A DNA stretch of 64,000 nucleotides from an uncultured Sphingomonas sp. (GTDB lineage Bacteria; Pseudomonadota; Alphaproteobacteria; Sphingomonadales; Sphingomonadaceae), in contig NZ_CAJYTI010000040.1 of NCBI RefSeq assembly GCF_913777625.1, forward strand, positions 1-64,000. Reading direction: 5' to 3'. The position numbers were made by a program, and so were the translations under genes. Positions 17,016 to 26,077 of the stretch are shown here, piece after piece; position 1 is the first letter of the stretch, and each line of letters opens with the position of its first letter. A model generated the notes under the pieces. That model had not been told where the DNA came from, ran no database searches, and was given only the letters and a program-made list of their open reading frames with translations.

Positions 17016-18812
17016 TCAGTGGCTGTCGCGCGGCAGGCCCTTGGTCTGGGCGATGCGCTGATACTTGACCGCGCTCTCGAACACCGCGCCACCGTCGAAC
17101 TGGCCAACCAGCCCGCGATGGATTTCCTGCCACGGCGTCTGCGATTCGGGCACGTAATCGATACCCAGCTCGGCACGGCGCTGCGCCAGTTCCTCGTCGC
17201 TGACCAGCATGTTGGCGCTGCGCGTGTTGAGGTCGATGCGGATGCGGTCGCCGGTGCGGACCAGCGCAAGGCCGCCGCCCACCGCCGCCTCGGGTGCTGC
17301 ATTGAGGATCGAGGGGCTGCCGCTGGTGCCCGACTGGCGGCCGTCGCCCAGACACGGCAGCGCGTGGACACCCGCCTGGATCAGCGCGACCGGCGGGCGC
17401 ATGTTCACCACCTCGGCGCCGCCGGGATAGCCGACCGGCCCCGCGCCGCGCATGATCAGGATGCTGTTCTCGTCGATGCCGAGGGCGGGATCGTCGATGC
17501 GGTGGTGATAATCCTCCGGCCCGTCGAACACGAAGGCGGTGCCTTCGAAAGCGCCGGGATCGTCGGGGTTGGAGAGGTAGCGGGCGCGGAACTCGTCGGA
17601 GATCACGCTGAGCTTCATCACTGCATTGTCGAACAGGTTGCCCGACAGCACGGTCAGCCCCGCCGCCGGCCGCAGCGGCGTGGCGAGCGGACGGATCACG
17701 TCCGCGTCCTCGATCTCCGCCGTGCCGATATTCTCGCCGATGGTGCGGCCGTTGACGGTCAGCGCATCGTTGTGGAGCAGCCCGGCGCGATAGAGCTCGC
17801 CCATCACCGCGGGCACGCCGCCGGCGCGGTAGAAGTCCTCGCCGAGATACTTGCCCGCCGGCTGGAGGTTGACCAGCAGCGGCACGTCGGCGCCGTAGGA
17901 TTCCCAGTCTTCCAGCGTGAGCTCGACGCCGATGTGACGGGCGATCGCGTTCAAGTGGATCGGCGCGTTGGTCGAGCCGCCGATCGCCGAATTGACGCGG
18001 ATCGCGTTGAGGAAGGCTTCGCGGGTCAGCACGTCGCTGGGCTTGCGATCGGCGAGCGTCATCTCGACGATCTGGAGGCCCGTGCGATAGGCGCATTCGG
18101 CGCGGTCGCGGTAGGGCGCGGGAATCGCCGCCGAGCCCGGCAGCGACATGCCGAGCGCCTCGGCCATCGAGTTCATCGTCGTCGCGGTGCCCATGGTGTT
18201 GCACCAGCCGGTCGACGGCGCCGACGAGGCGACGAGCTGGATGAAGCCCTTGTAATCGATCTCACCCGCCGCGAGCAGCTCGCGCGCCTTCCACACGATG
18301 GTGCCGGAGCCGGTGCGCTCCCCCTTGAACCAGCCATTGAGCATCGGCCCGACCGACAGCGCGATCGCGGGGATGTTCACGGTGGCGGCAGCCATCAGGC
18401 AGGCCGGGGTCGTCTTGTCGCAGCCGATCGTCAGCACCACGCCGTCGATCGGATAGCCGTACAGCGTCTCGACCAGGCTGAGATAGGCGAGGTTGCGGTC
18501 GAGCCCCGCGGTCGGGCGCTTGCCGGTTTCCTGGATCGGATGGGTCGGGAATTCGATGGCGATGCCGCCCGCGTCGCGAATCCCCTCGCGGACCCGCTTG
18601 GCGAGTTCGAGATGGTGGCGATTACACGGAGAAAGGTCGCTGCCGGTCTGGGCGATGCCGATGATCGGCTTGCCCGATTGCAGCTCCTCCAGGCTCAGCC
18701 CGAAGTTCAGATAGCGCTCGACATAGAGCGCCGTCATGTCGGGGTTATTCGGGTCGTCGAACCAGGCCCTGGAGCGCAGCGGCGCGCGGCGAGTTCCAGC
18801 TTCTTCCGTCAT
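17016..18812 (-). CDS. IlvD/Edd-family sugar-acid dehydratase (probable galactonate/arabonate/xylonate type)
   Basis: A 598-residue Fe-S dehydratase. The three cluster cysteines expected for the pentonate-dehydratase branch are at 63 (SDLSPCNRHH), 131 (IGCDKTTPAC) and 204 (STGWCNTMGTATTMNS). The length matches xylonate/arabonate dehydratases (about 580-600) rather than IlvD. Between dgoKA and a galactose-dehydrogenase-like gene, it would supply 2-keto-3-deoxygalactonate in place of an enolase-family DgoD; this is inference. GGAGGA stands 4-5 bases before ATG 18812. It is divergent from 18915, with a long inverted repeat in the shared promoter. Confidence 0.85.
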   Translation of the reverse strand: MTEEAGTRRAPLRSRAWFDDPNNPDMTALYVERYLNFGLSLEELQSGKPIIGIAQTGSDLSPCNRHHLELAKRVREGIRDAGGIAIEFPTHPIQETGKRPTAGLDRNLAYLSLVETLYGYPIDGVVLTIGCDKTTPACLMAAATVNIPAIALSVGPMLNGWFKGERTGSGTIVWKARELLAAGEIDYKGFIQLVASSAPSTGWCNTMGTATTMNSMAEALGMSLPGSAAIPAPYRDRAECAYRTGLQIVEMTLADRKPSDVLTREAFLNAIRVNSAIGGSTNAPIHLNAIARHIGVELTLEDWESYGADVPLLVNLQPAGKYLGEDFYRAGGVPAVMGELYRAGLLHNDALTVNGRTIGENIGTAEIEDADVIRPLATPLRPAAGLTVLSGNLFDNAVMKLSVISDEFRARYLSNPDDPGAFEGTAFVFDGPEDYHHRIDDPALGIDENSILIMRGAGPVGYPGGAEVVNMRPPVALIQAGVHALPCLGDGRQSGTSGSPSILNAAPEAAVGGGLALVRTGDRIRIDLNTRSANMLVSDEELAQRRAELGIDYVPESQTPWQEIHRGLVGQFDGGAVFESAVKYQRIAQTKGLPRDSH

Positions 18813-18842
18813 GATTCCTCCGCTACGGGGCGAATTGGGTAT

Positions 18843-18872
18843 GCGTACCGCGGCTTGATAACCGCGGTACGC
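18843..18872. promoter_or_regulatory. Perfect inverted repeat, candidate operator
   Basis: Two 11-bp arms, GCGTACCGCGG (18843-18853) and CCGCGGTACGC (18862-18872), are separated by CTTGATAA. The repeat sits in the 102-bp gap between the divergent dehydratase (start 18812) and galactose-dehydrogenase-like gene (start 18915), where an operator would act on both. It is not followed by a T-run, so it is not a terminator. The binding protein is unknown; the FadR-type regulator at 14585 is one candidate. Confidence 0.6.
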
Positions 18873-18914
18873 GCCAATAGGAAGCATATATATCTTACAA
18901 AAGGACGGTGGATA

Positions 18915-19841
18915 ATGTCGGAGCGGATACGTCTGGGACTCGTCGGGATCGGCAAGATTGCGCGCGATCAGCATCTGCCGGCGCTGGCAGGGGATGACCG
19001 CTTCGATCTGGTCGCCACCGCCAGCCGCCACGCGCAGGTCGATGGTGTGCCGGCGCACAAGGATATCGAAGCGCTGATCGCCGGCGGGCACGACCTCACC
19101 GCCGTCTCGCTCTGCACCCCCCCGGACGGTCGCTACGACCAGGCGCGCACGGCGATTGAGGCGGGCCTCAACGTGATGCTCGAAAAGCCGCCGGCCGCGA
19201 CGCTGACCGAGATCGCCGACCTCGCCGAGCGCGCCCGCGTGCGTGGCGTGACGCTGTTCACCACCTGGCACTCACGCGAGGCCGCCGGCGTGGAGCCCGC
19301 CAAGGCCTGGCTCGACGGCAAGACGATCACCGCCGCGCGGATCACCTGGCGCGAGGATATCCGCCGCTGGCACCCGGGGCAGGAGTGGATCCTGGCGGCG
19401 GGCGGCTTCGGGGTGTTCGATCCCGGCATCAACGCGCTGTCGATCGCGACCAAGATCCTGCCGGACGCGCTGCTGCTCGATTCCGCCTGGATGGAAGTGC
19501 CGGAGGGCCGCGCCTCGCCGCTCCGCGCCAAGCTGCACATGCGCAGCGGCGGTGCGACCGTGACCGCCGACTTCGATTTCCTCCAGACCGGCCCGCAGAC
19601 CTGGGACATCGAGGTCGATACCGATGCCGGCACGCTGCGTCTCGGCATGGGCGGCAGCGTCCTGCAGCTGCCGGGCGAGGACGAGCAGAAGGCGCCGGAC
19701 CGCGAATATGCGCGGCTCTATGCGCGCTTCGCCGAACTGGTGGCGGCAGGCGAGAGCGACGTCGATGTCCGCCCGTTGCAGCTGGTAGCCGATGCATTTC
19801 TCGTCGGCGAACGCGCGATCGGGGAATCCTTCGCCTTCTGA
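18915..19841 (+). CDS. Gfo/Idh/MocA oxidoreductase, D-galactose 1-dehydrogenase-like
   Basis: A 308-residue NAD(P)-dependent dehydrogenase. The N-terminus IRLGLVGIGKIARDQHLPAL closely resembles Pseudomonas fluorescens galactose dehydrogenase as I recall it, and the family EKPP motif is present (LEKPPAATL). The reaction would be D-galactose to galactono-lactone; related enzymes also take L-arabinose or D-fucose, so substrate range is open. ATG 18915 follows AAAGGACGGTGG. It is divergent from the dehydratase and followed by a strong terminator. No lactonase gene is seen in the window. Confidence 0.8.
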   Translation: MSERIRLGLVGIGKIARDQHLPALAGDDRFDLVATASRHAQVDGVPAHKDIEALIAGGHDLTAVSLCTPPDGRYDQARTAIEAGLNVMLEKPPAATLTEIADLAERARVRGVTLFTTWHSREAAGVEPAKAWLDGKTITAARITWREDIRRWHPGQEWILAAGGFGVFDPGINALSIATKILPDALLLDSAWMEVPEGRASPLRAKLHMRSGGATVTADFDFLQTGPQTWDIEVDTDAGTLRLGMGGSVLQLPGEDEQKAPDREYARLYARFAELVAAGESDVDVRPLQLVADAFLVGERAIGESFAF

Positions 19842-19850
19842 GGACGTTGG

Positions 19851-19884
19851 AAAAGGGGCGGACGGGACCCGCGTCCGCCCCTTT
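19851..19884 (+). terminator. Rho-independent terminator after the galactose dehydrogenase gene
   Basis: A 10-bp perfect stem GGGGCGGACG/CGTCCGCCCC (19855-19864 and 19872-19881) with a 7-nt loop is preceded by AAAA and followed by TTT. It starts 13 bp after the stop codon. Confidence 0.88.
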
Positions 19885-20003
19885 CGACATATTTTGCGAC
19901 AACTCTTTTGTGGCAGTGCGGAAACGTGGCATCTAATGCCGAGTTTGGCAGTGACCGGTGGCTTCGGCATTCCTCGAACCACCCCTAAACGGGTTCTGAC
20001 ATT

Positions 20004-21236
20004 TTGAACGCACCGACCAGCTATCGCCGTTCGGGCCTGATCCTCGTTGCATCGGCCCTGCTCCTCGCATCGTGCAGCGCCGGCGACAGCGGCGGCAAGC
20101 AGGGCGGTCGCAAGGGAAATGCGGGTCCGCCGCAGGTCGGCTATGTCGTGGTCCAGCCGACCAGCGTGCCGATGACGACCGAGCTCGCCGGCCGGGTCAC
20201 CGCCTATCAGGCCTCCGAGGTCCGGCCGCAGGTGGCAGGCATCGTCCAGCGCCGCTTCTTCACCGAAGGCGCGATCGTCCGGCAGGGCCAGACCCTCTAC
20301 CAGATCGACCCCAGCCTCTATCAGGCGAGCGTCGCCCAGGCGCAGGCCAACCTGCAGAACGCCCAGGCCAACCTGGAAGCGGCGCGCATCAAGGCGGAAC
20401 GCTACAAGCCGCTCGCGGCGATGCAGGCGGTGAGCCAGCAGGACTATACCGACGCGCTGGCCGCCTCGCGCCAGGCGGCGGCGCAGGTGGCCCAATACCG
20501 CGCCGCGATGCAGACCGCCCAGATCAACCTGCGCTTCACCAAGGTGCCCGCCCCGATCAGCGGGCGAATCGGCCGCAGCCTCGTCACCGAAGGCGCGCTG
20601 GTCACCACCAACCAGACCGATCCGCTGACCACGATCCAGCGGCTCGACCCCATTTATGTCGACATCCAGCAGTCGAGCGCAGACATGCTCGCGCTGCGCA
20701 AGGCGCTGACCCAGAACGGCATCGCCCCGGCCAGCGCCGCGGTGCGGCTGAAGCTGGAAGACGGCAGCGACTATGACCTTGCCGGCACCGTCGAGTTTGC
20801 CGAGGTGATGGTCAACGCCAATACCGGCACCGTCACCCTCCGCGCGCGCTTCCCCAACCCGCAGGGCGTGCTGCTGCCGGGCATGTTCGCCCGCGCCATC
20901 TTCGCCCAGGCGATCGACACCCAGGCCTATCTGGTGCCGCAGGCCGGCGTCTCGCGCGACCCCAAGGGCAATGCGACCGTCTATGTGGTCGGCGCCGGCA
21001 ACAAGGCCGTGGCCCGGACCGTCGTCGCCGATCGCACGATCGGGCAGAACTGGGTGATCACGCAAGGGCTCGCCCCCGGCGACAAGGTGATCGTGCAGGG
21101 CACCGCGAACCTGAAGCCGGATATCGACATCAAGCCGGTACCTGCCGACACGCCGCAGAAGATCGAACCGCCCAAGAAGGGCCAGGGGCAAGGCGGTGCC
21201 CAGACCAAGGGCGGCAGCCAGGCCAAGGCGGGCTGA
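20004..21236 (+). CDS. RND efflux periplasmic adaptor lipoprotein (AcrA/MexA type)
   Basis: A 410-residue membrane-fusion protein linking the inner-membrane pump to the outer-membrane channel. It has a lipobox LLLASC with Cys 24, a beta-barrel/lipoyl half motif (AGRVTAYQASEVRPQVAG), an alpha-hairpin around residues 105-170 and the second lipoyl half (APISGRIGRSLVTEGALV). The C-terminus is a Lys/Gly/Gln-rich tail. Translation appears to start at TTG 20004, an uncommon start. It is followed after 6 bp by the pump gene, and the three genes form one operon. Confidence 0.93.
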   Translation: MNAPTSYRRSGLILVASALLLASCSAGDSGGKQGGRKGNAGPPQVGYVVVQPTSVPMTTELAGRVTAYQASEVRPQVAGIVQRRFFTEGAIVRQGQTLYQIDPSLYQASVAQAQANLQNAQANLEAARIKAERYKPLAAMQAVSQQDYTDALAASRQAAAQVAQYRAAMQTAQINLRFTKVPAPISGRIGRSLVTEGALVTTNQTDPLTTIQRLDPIYVDIQQSSADMLALRKALTQNGIAPASAAVRLKLEDGSDYDLAGTVEFAEVMVNANTGTVTLRARFPNPQGVLLPGMFARAIFAQAIDTQAYLVPQAGVSRDPKGNATVYVVGAGNKAVARTVVADRTIGQNWVITQGLAPGDKVIVQGTANLKPDIDIKPVPADTPQKIEPPKKGQGQGGAQTKGGSQAKAG

Positions 21237-21242
21237 GCCCCC

Positions 21243-24200
21243 ATGTCGCGCATCTTCATCGACCGGCCGATCTTCGCCTGGGTGCTCGCCATCATCGTGA
21301 TGCTGATGGGCCTGGGCGCGATCTTCGCGCTGCCCATCGCGCAATATCCGGACATCGCCCCGCCGCAGGTCAACATCCGCGCGACCTATCCCGGCGCCTC
21401 GGCGGAGACGGTGCAGAACAGCGTCACCCAGGTGATCGAGCAGCAGCTGAGCGGCATCGACGGTCTGCTCTATTTCAGTAGCTCGTCCACCTCGCGCGGC
21501 CAGGTGACGATTTCGGCGACGTTCCAGAAGGGTACCAACCCGGACATCGCCCAGGTGCAGGTGCAGAACAAGGTGCAGCAGGCGCTCTCCCGCCTGCCCA
21601 GCCAGGTGCAGCAGCAGGGCCTGACCGTCACCAAGTCGAACCCCGACTTCCTGATGATCGTCGGCGTCTACGATTCGACCGACCAGAAGAGCAATCTCGA
21701 CGTCTCGGACTGGCTCGCCTCCAACCTCCAGGATCCGCTGTCGCGGATCGAGGGCGTCGGCGACACCAACGTGTTCGGCGCGCCCTATGCGATGCGCATC
21801 TGGCTGAACCCGGCGCGGCTTTCGAGCTACGGGCTGATCCCGAACGACATCATCACCGCCATCCAGAACCAGAATACCGAGATCGCCGCCGGCGAGCTGG
21901 GCGGCCAGCCGATGCCGCAGGAGCAGATGCTCAACGCGACGGTGACCTCGCAGTCGCGGCTGCAGACGCCCGAGCAGTTCGCCAACATCATCGTGAAGAC
22001 CGATTCGACCGGCGCCGCGGTGAAGCTGCGCGATGTCGCCCGCGTCGAGCTCGGTTCGGATAACTACAACTCGTCCAGCCGGATCAACGGCCATCCGGGC
22101 GCCGGCCTCGCCATCTCGCTGTCGCCCGGTGCCGACGCGCTCAAGACCGCCGAACTGGTCAAGGCGCAGGTCGAGGCCGCCTCGAAGGGTTTCCCGCCCG
22201 GCTTCAAATACGCCTATGCCAACGACACCACCGGCTTCATCAAGCTCTCGATCGAGGAGGTGGTGAAGACGCTGCTCGAGGCGATCGTCCTCGTCGTCAT
22301 CGTGATGTTCGTGTTCCTGCAGAGCTGGCGCGCGACCCTCGTCCCCGCGATCGCGGTGCCGGTGGTGCTGCTCGGCACCTTCGGCGTGTTCTACGCGCTC
22401 GGCTTCTCGATCAACACGCTGACCCTGTTCGGGCTCGTCCTCGCCATCGGCCTGCTCGTCGACGACGCGATCGTCGTCGTCGAGAATGTCGAGCGGCTGA
22501 TGGAAGAAAATCCCGAGATGACGCCGCGCGAGGCGACGATCCGCTCGATGGACGAGATCCAGGTGGCGCTGGTCGCGATCGCGCTGGTGCTGTCGGCCGT
22601 GTTCCTGCCGATGGCGTTCTTCGGCGGATCGACCGGCGTGATCTATCGCCAGTTCTCTGTGACGATCGTCTCCGCCATGGTGCTGTCGGTGCTCGTCGCG
22701 CTGGTGCTGAGCCCGGCGCTGACCGCCACGTTGCTCAAGCAGAAGAGCCAGGAAAAGGACGTCGAGGAGACGTGGGTGGCGCGGCGGTTCCCGTGGATCG
22801 GCCGCGGGCTGACCACCGCCAAGACCAAGTTCAACAACGGTTTCGACCGCGGCGTGAACCGCTATGTTCGCGGCGTGCAGGCGGTGGTGGATCGCAAGTG
22901 GATCTTCCTGCTGATCTACCTCGCGGTCTGCGCGGTGCTGGTGCTGATGTTCGTGCGCCTGCCCACCGGCTTCCTGCCGACCGAGGACCAGGGTGCGGCC
23001 TCGCTCCAGATCCGCCTGCCCGCCGGCGCCACCATGTCGCGCACTCGCGAGGTGCAGCTGGCGGTGGAGAAATATTTCCTGACCAAGGAAGCCAAGAACG
23101 TCTCGGTAATGTTCTCGGTCGCGGGCGGCGGCGGTGGCGGCGGCCCCGCCGGCCAGAATACCGGCCAGGGCTTCCTGAACTTCGCCGACTGGTCGGACCG
23201 CAAGGGCCAGGAGAACAGCGCCGACGGCATCGTCAATCGCGCGACGGCGGCGTTCCGCAACTTCCGCGACGCGCAGGTGTTCGCGCTGGTGCCCCCGGCG
23301 ATCCGCGGCCTCGGCCAGTCGACCGGCTTCACCATGGAACTGCTCAATTCGAGCGGCATGCCGCGCGACCAGTTCCTCGCGGCGCGCGACAAGCTGCTCG
23401 CCGCCGCGATGGCGGACCCGGAACTGGCGGCGGTCCGCCTGACCGACCTTCCCGACGTCGCGACGCTGAAGGTCAATCTCGACCAGCAGAAGCTGGCCAC
23501 GCTCGGCCTCAGCCAGGCGGATGTGAACTCGACGCTGTCGACCGCCTGGGGCGGCCGCTACGTCAACGACTTCATCGACCGCGGCCGCGTCAAGCGCGTC
23601 TATGTGCAGGGCGACGCCCCCTATCGTTCGGAACCGAGCGACCTGGCGCAGTGGTTCGTGCGTAGCAGCAACGGCCAGATGGCGCCGTTCACCTCCTTCG
23701 CCTCGACCAGCTGGGCGACGGCGCCGACCTCGATGGCGCGGTTCAACGGCGTGCAGTCGTTCGAGTTCAGCGGCCAGGCGGCGCCGGGCAAGAGCTCGGG
23801 CGAGGCGATGAAGCGCATCGCCGAACTCGCCGCGCAGATCCCCGGCACCAGCGTCGCCTGGGCCGGCCTGTCCTATCAGGAACGGCTCTCCTCGGGCCAG
23901 GCGCCGCTGCTCTACGGCGTGTCGCTGCTCGTCGTGTTCCTCTGCCTCGCCGCGCTGTACGAGAGCTGGTCGATCCCGATCGCGGTGCTGCTGGTCATTC
24001 CGCTGGGCCTGGTCGGCGCGATCTTCGCGGTGACGCTGCGCGGCCTGCAGAACGACGTCTATCTGCAGATCGGCCTGCTCACCACCATGGGCCTCGCCGC
24101 CAAGAACGCGATCCTGATGATCGAGTTCGCCGAACAGGCCGAGAAGCAGGGCAAGCGGGTGATCGAGGCGGCGCTGGAAGCGGCCCGCATCCGTCTCCGC

Positions 24201-24443
24201 CCGATCCTGATGACCAGCCTTGCCTTCATCTTCGGCGTGCTGCCGCTGGCGATCTCGACCGGCGCGGGTGCCAACAGCCGCGTCGCGATCGGCACCTCGG
24301 TGATCGGCGGCATGCTGACGGCGACGATCCTCGCCATCTTCTACATCCCGCTGTTCTTCGTGCTCGTCCGCCGCGGCGTGCGCGACGGCCTGGCCGCGCT
24401 GCGCAACCGCCGCCATCGCCACACCCCGGAGGCCCAGGCATGA
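21243..24443 (+). CDS. RND multidrug efflux permease (AcrB/MexB, HAE1 family)
   Basis: A 1066-residue inner-membrane proton antiporter, the usual length for HAE1 pumps. It opens with SRIFIDRPIFAWVLAIIVML. The proton-relay Asp pair is visible in GLLVDDAIVVVENVER (helix 4) and the helix-10 Lys in GLAAKNAILMIEFAEQAEK. The large porter loops lie between helices 1-2 and 7-8. A Gly-rich insert (AGGGGGGGPAGQNTG) replaces part of the usual docking-loop region. It probably exports hydrophobic drugs or solvents. Its stop overlaps the start of the channel gene by 4 bp. Confidence 0.95.
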   Translation: MSRIFIDRPIFAWVLAIIVMLMGLGAIFALPIAQYPDIAPPQVNIRATYPGASAETVQNSVTQVIEQQLSGIDGLLYFSSSSTSRGQVTISATFQKGTNPDIAQVQVQNKVQQALSRLPSQVQQQGLTVTKSNPDFLMIVGVYDSTDQKSNLDVSDWLASNLQDPLSRIEGVGDTNVFGAPYAMRIWLNPARLSSYGLIPNDIITAIQNQNTEIAAGELGGQPMPQEQMLNATVTSQSRLQTPEQFANIIVKTDSTGAAVKLRDVARVELGSDNYNSSSRINGHPGAGLAISLSPGADALKTAELVKAQVEAASKGFPPGFKYAYANDTTGFIKLSIEEVVKTLLEAIVLVVIVMFVFLQSWRATLVPAIAVPVVLLGTFGVFYALGFSINTLTLFGLVLAIGLLVDDAIVVVENVERLMEENPEMTPREATIRSMDEIQVALVAIALVLSAVFLPMAFFGGSTGVIYRQFSVTIVSAMVLSVLVALVLSPALTATLLKQKSQEKDVEETWVARRFPWIGRGLTTAKTKFNNGFDRGVNRYVRGVQAVVDRKWIFLLIYLAVCAVLVLMFVRLPTGFLPTEDQGAASLQIRLPAGATMSRTREVQLAVEKYFLTKEAKNVSVMFSVAGGGGGGGPAGQNTGQGFLNFADWSDRKGQENSADGIVNRATAAFRNFRDAQVFALVPPAIRGLGQSTGFTMELLNSSGMPRDQFLAARDKLLAAAMADPELAAVRLTDLPDVATLKVNLDQQKLATLGLSQADVNSTLSTAWGGRYVNDFIDRGRVKRVYVQGDAPYRSEPSDLAQWFVRSSNGQMAPFTSFASTSWATAPTSMARFNGVQSFEFSGQAAPGKSSGEAMKRIAELAAQIPGTSVAWAGLSYQERLSSGQAPLLYGVSLLVVFLCLAALYESWSIPIAVLLVIPLGLVGAIFAVTLRGLQNDVYLQIGLLTTMGLAAKNAILMIEFAEQAEKQGKRVIEAALEAARIRLRPILMTSLAFIFGVLPLAISTGAGANSRVAIGTSVIGGMLTATILAIFYIPLFFVLVRRGVRDGLAALRNRRHRHTPEAQA

Positions 24444-25954
24444 AGCGCGCGCTGATCCTGCTTTCGACCGCCGCGCTGGCCGGCTGCTCGATGGCGCCGA
24501 AGGATGTGCGCCCGGCCGCGCCCGTGCCGCCGAGCTGGCCGGCTGGGGATTCCTACCTGCGCGAGAACGAGGCGACGCTGCCCGCGCTCAGCTGGCGCGA
24601 CGTGTTCCGCGACGCGCGGCTGCAGAAGCTGATCGAACAGGCGCTGGCCAACAATCGTGACCTGCGCGTGGCGGCCGCCAACATCGCGGCGGCGCGCGCA
24701 CAATATCAGATCCAGCGTGGCGCCCAGTTCCCCGAGGTGGACCTCAGCGGCGGCGTCACCGAGCGTCGGGGCACGGCCACCACCAACGGGCTCGGCAATA
24801 GCGGCAGCGTCGGCGGCACCACGGGCAACACCGGGGCCGTGGGCGGCAACAGCACCGCCCTGCGCACCAACTATACCACCCAGGCCGGGATCACCGGCTT
24901 CGAGCTCGACCTGTTCGGCCGCCTCGCCTCGCTCACCCGCGCCCAGCAGAACAGCTATTTCGCCACCGAGGCCGGCGCCCGCGCGACGCGGCTGACGCTG
25001 GTCGGCGACGTGGCGACCGCCTGGCTCAACTATGCCTCGGACGCGAGCCTGCTGACCGTCGCGCAGCAGACCGCCAAGAGCGCCGAGGACACGGTGCGGC
25101 TCACCCGCGCCCGGCTCGACGGCGGCATCGCCCCGCGCACCGATCTGCGGCAGGCCGAGCAGACGCTCGCCACCGCGCAGAACAGCATCGCGCGCCAGAC
25201 GACGCTGCTCGCGCAGGACGTCAACGCGCTGCGCCTGCTCGCCGGCTCGGAGATCGACCCCGCTCTGCTTCCCGCCTCGATCGAGCAAGCGGCACCGACC
25301 ATCGCCTCCGTGCCCGCCGGGCTCGAATCGAGCATCCTGCTGCGGCGGCCGGACGTGGTGCAGGCCGAATATCAGCTGCGCGCCGCCAACGCCCAGATCG
25401 GCGCGGCGCGGGCCGCGCTGTTTCCGCGGATCAGCCTCACCAGCGTGCTCGGCTTTGCCAGTTCGGCGCTGTCGAGCCTGTTCGACGGCGACGCGTTCAA
25501 CTGGCAGGCAGGCGGCACCGCCAGCTATGCGATCTTCCGCGGCGGTGCCGGTCGCGCCAATGTACGGTTGAGCGAAGCGCAGCAGCAGGCGGCGATCGCC
25601 AATTACGAGCGTGCGATCCAGACCGCGTTCCGCGACGTCGCCAATGCGCTGGCAACCCGGGGCACGATCGACGCGCAATTGCGCGCCACCCAGCTCCAGG
25701 CCGACGCCGCGCTCGACACCTATCGGCTGAGCGAGGCGCGCTATCGCGGCGGGATCGATACCTTCCTGGCAAGCCTGGTCTCGCAGCGTTCGCTCTACAC
25801 CGCGCAGCAGCAGCTGGTGACGGTGCAGCTGACCGCTGCGACCAACCGGGTGAACCTCTACCGTGCGCTGGGCGGCGATTCGCAGCTGGAGGTGACGCCG
25901 CAGGGGCCGCAGCCGGCTGCCGCGCCCGGAACCGGGGCAGGCACAGGCGGTTGA
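24440..25954 (+). CDS. RND outer-membrane channel lipoprotein (NodT/OprM family)
   Basis: A 504-residue TolC-like trimeric channel subunit. The lipobox is LAGCSM (Cys 16). Two repeats of the helical-barrel domain are recognisable (DLFGRLASLTRAQQNSYFA in the first half, AARAALFPRISLTSVLG in the second). A Gly/Thr/Asn-rich segment near residues 115-145 interrupts the first repeat. It ends in an Ala/Pro/Gly-rich tail. ATGA overlap with the pump gene shows translational coupling. The operon carries no adjacent regulator. Confidence 0.93.
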   Translation: MKRALILLSTAALAGCSMAPKDVRPAAPVPPSWPAGDSYLRENEATLPALSWRDVFRDARLQKLIEQALANNRDLRVAAANIAAARAQYQIQRGAQFPEVDLSGGVTERRGTATTNGLGNSGSVGGTTGNTGAVGGNSTALRTNYTTQAGITGFELDLFGRLASLTRAQQNSYFATEAGARATRLTLVGDVATAWLNYASDASLLTVAQQTAKSAEDTVRLTRARLDGGIAPRTDLRQAEQTLATAQNSIARQTTLLAQDVNALRLLAGSEIDPALLPASIEQAAPTIASVPAGLESSILLRRPDVVQAEYQLRAANAQIGAARAALFPRISLTSVLGFASSALSSLFDGDAFNWQAGGTASYAIFRGGAGRANVRLSEAQQQAAIANYERAIQTAFRDVANALATRGTIDAQLRATQLQADAALDTYRLSEARYRGGIDTFLASLVSQRSLYTAQQQLVTVQLTAATNRVNLYRALGGDSQLEVTPQGPQPAAAPGTGAGTGG

Positions 25955-25992
25955 CCACACGCCCCTGCTTGTGGCAGGCGCAGATGCATCGG

Positions 25993-26066
25993 GCGGGTAT
26001 AGCACAATGGTAGTGCAGCAGCCTTCCAAGCTGAATACGCGGGTTCGATTCCCGCTACCCGCTCCA
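25993..26066 (+). tRNA. tRNA-Gly (anticodon TCC)
   Basis: A 74-nt cloverleaf. The acceptor arms GCGGGTA and TACCCGC pair perfectly, the T arm contains GGGTTCGATTCCC, and the anticodon loop CTTCCAA gives TCC. The CCA end is encoded (26064-26066). It lies 12 bp upstream of the hemW start on the same strand. Confidence 0.97.
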
Positions 26067-26077
26067 CCTTGCATCCC

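Noticed and set aside
19272..24422. A 1716-codon minus-strand open frame
   Set aside because: It lies antisense to the galactose dehydrogenase, RND adaptor and pump genes. Its composition (Arg, His, Asp, Gly) is the usual shadow of GC-rich coding DNA, and no domain is visible.
25993..26066. tRNA-Gly as an integration site
   Set aside because: No integrase and no repeat of the tRNA 3' end found downstream in the window.
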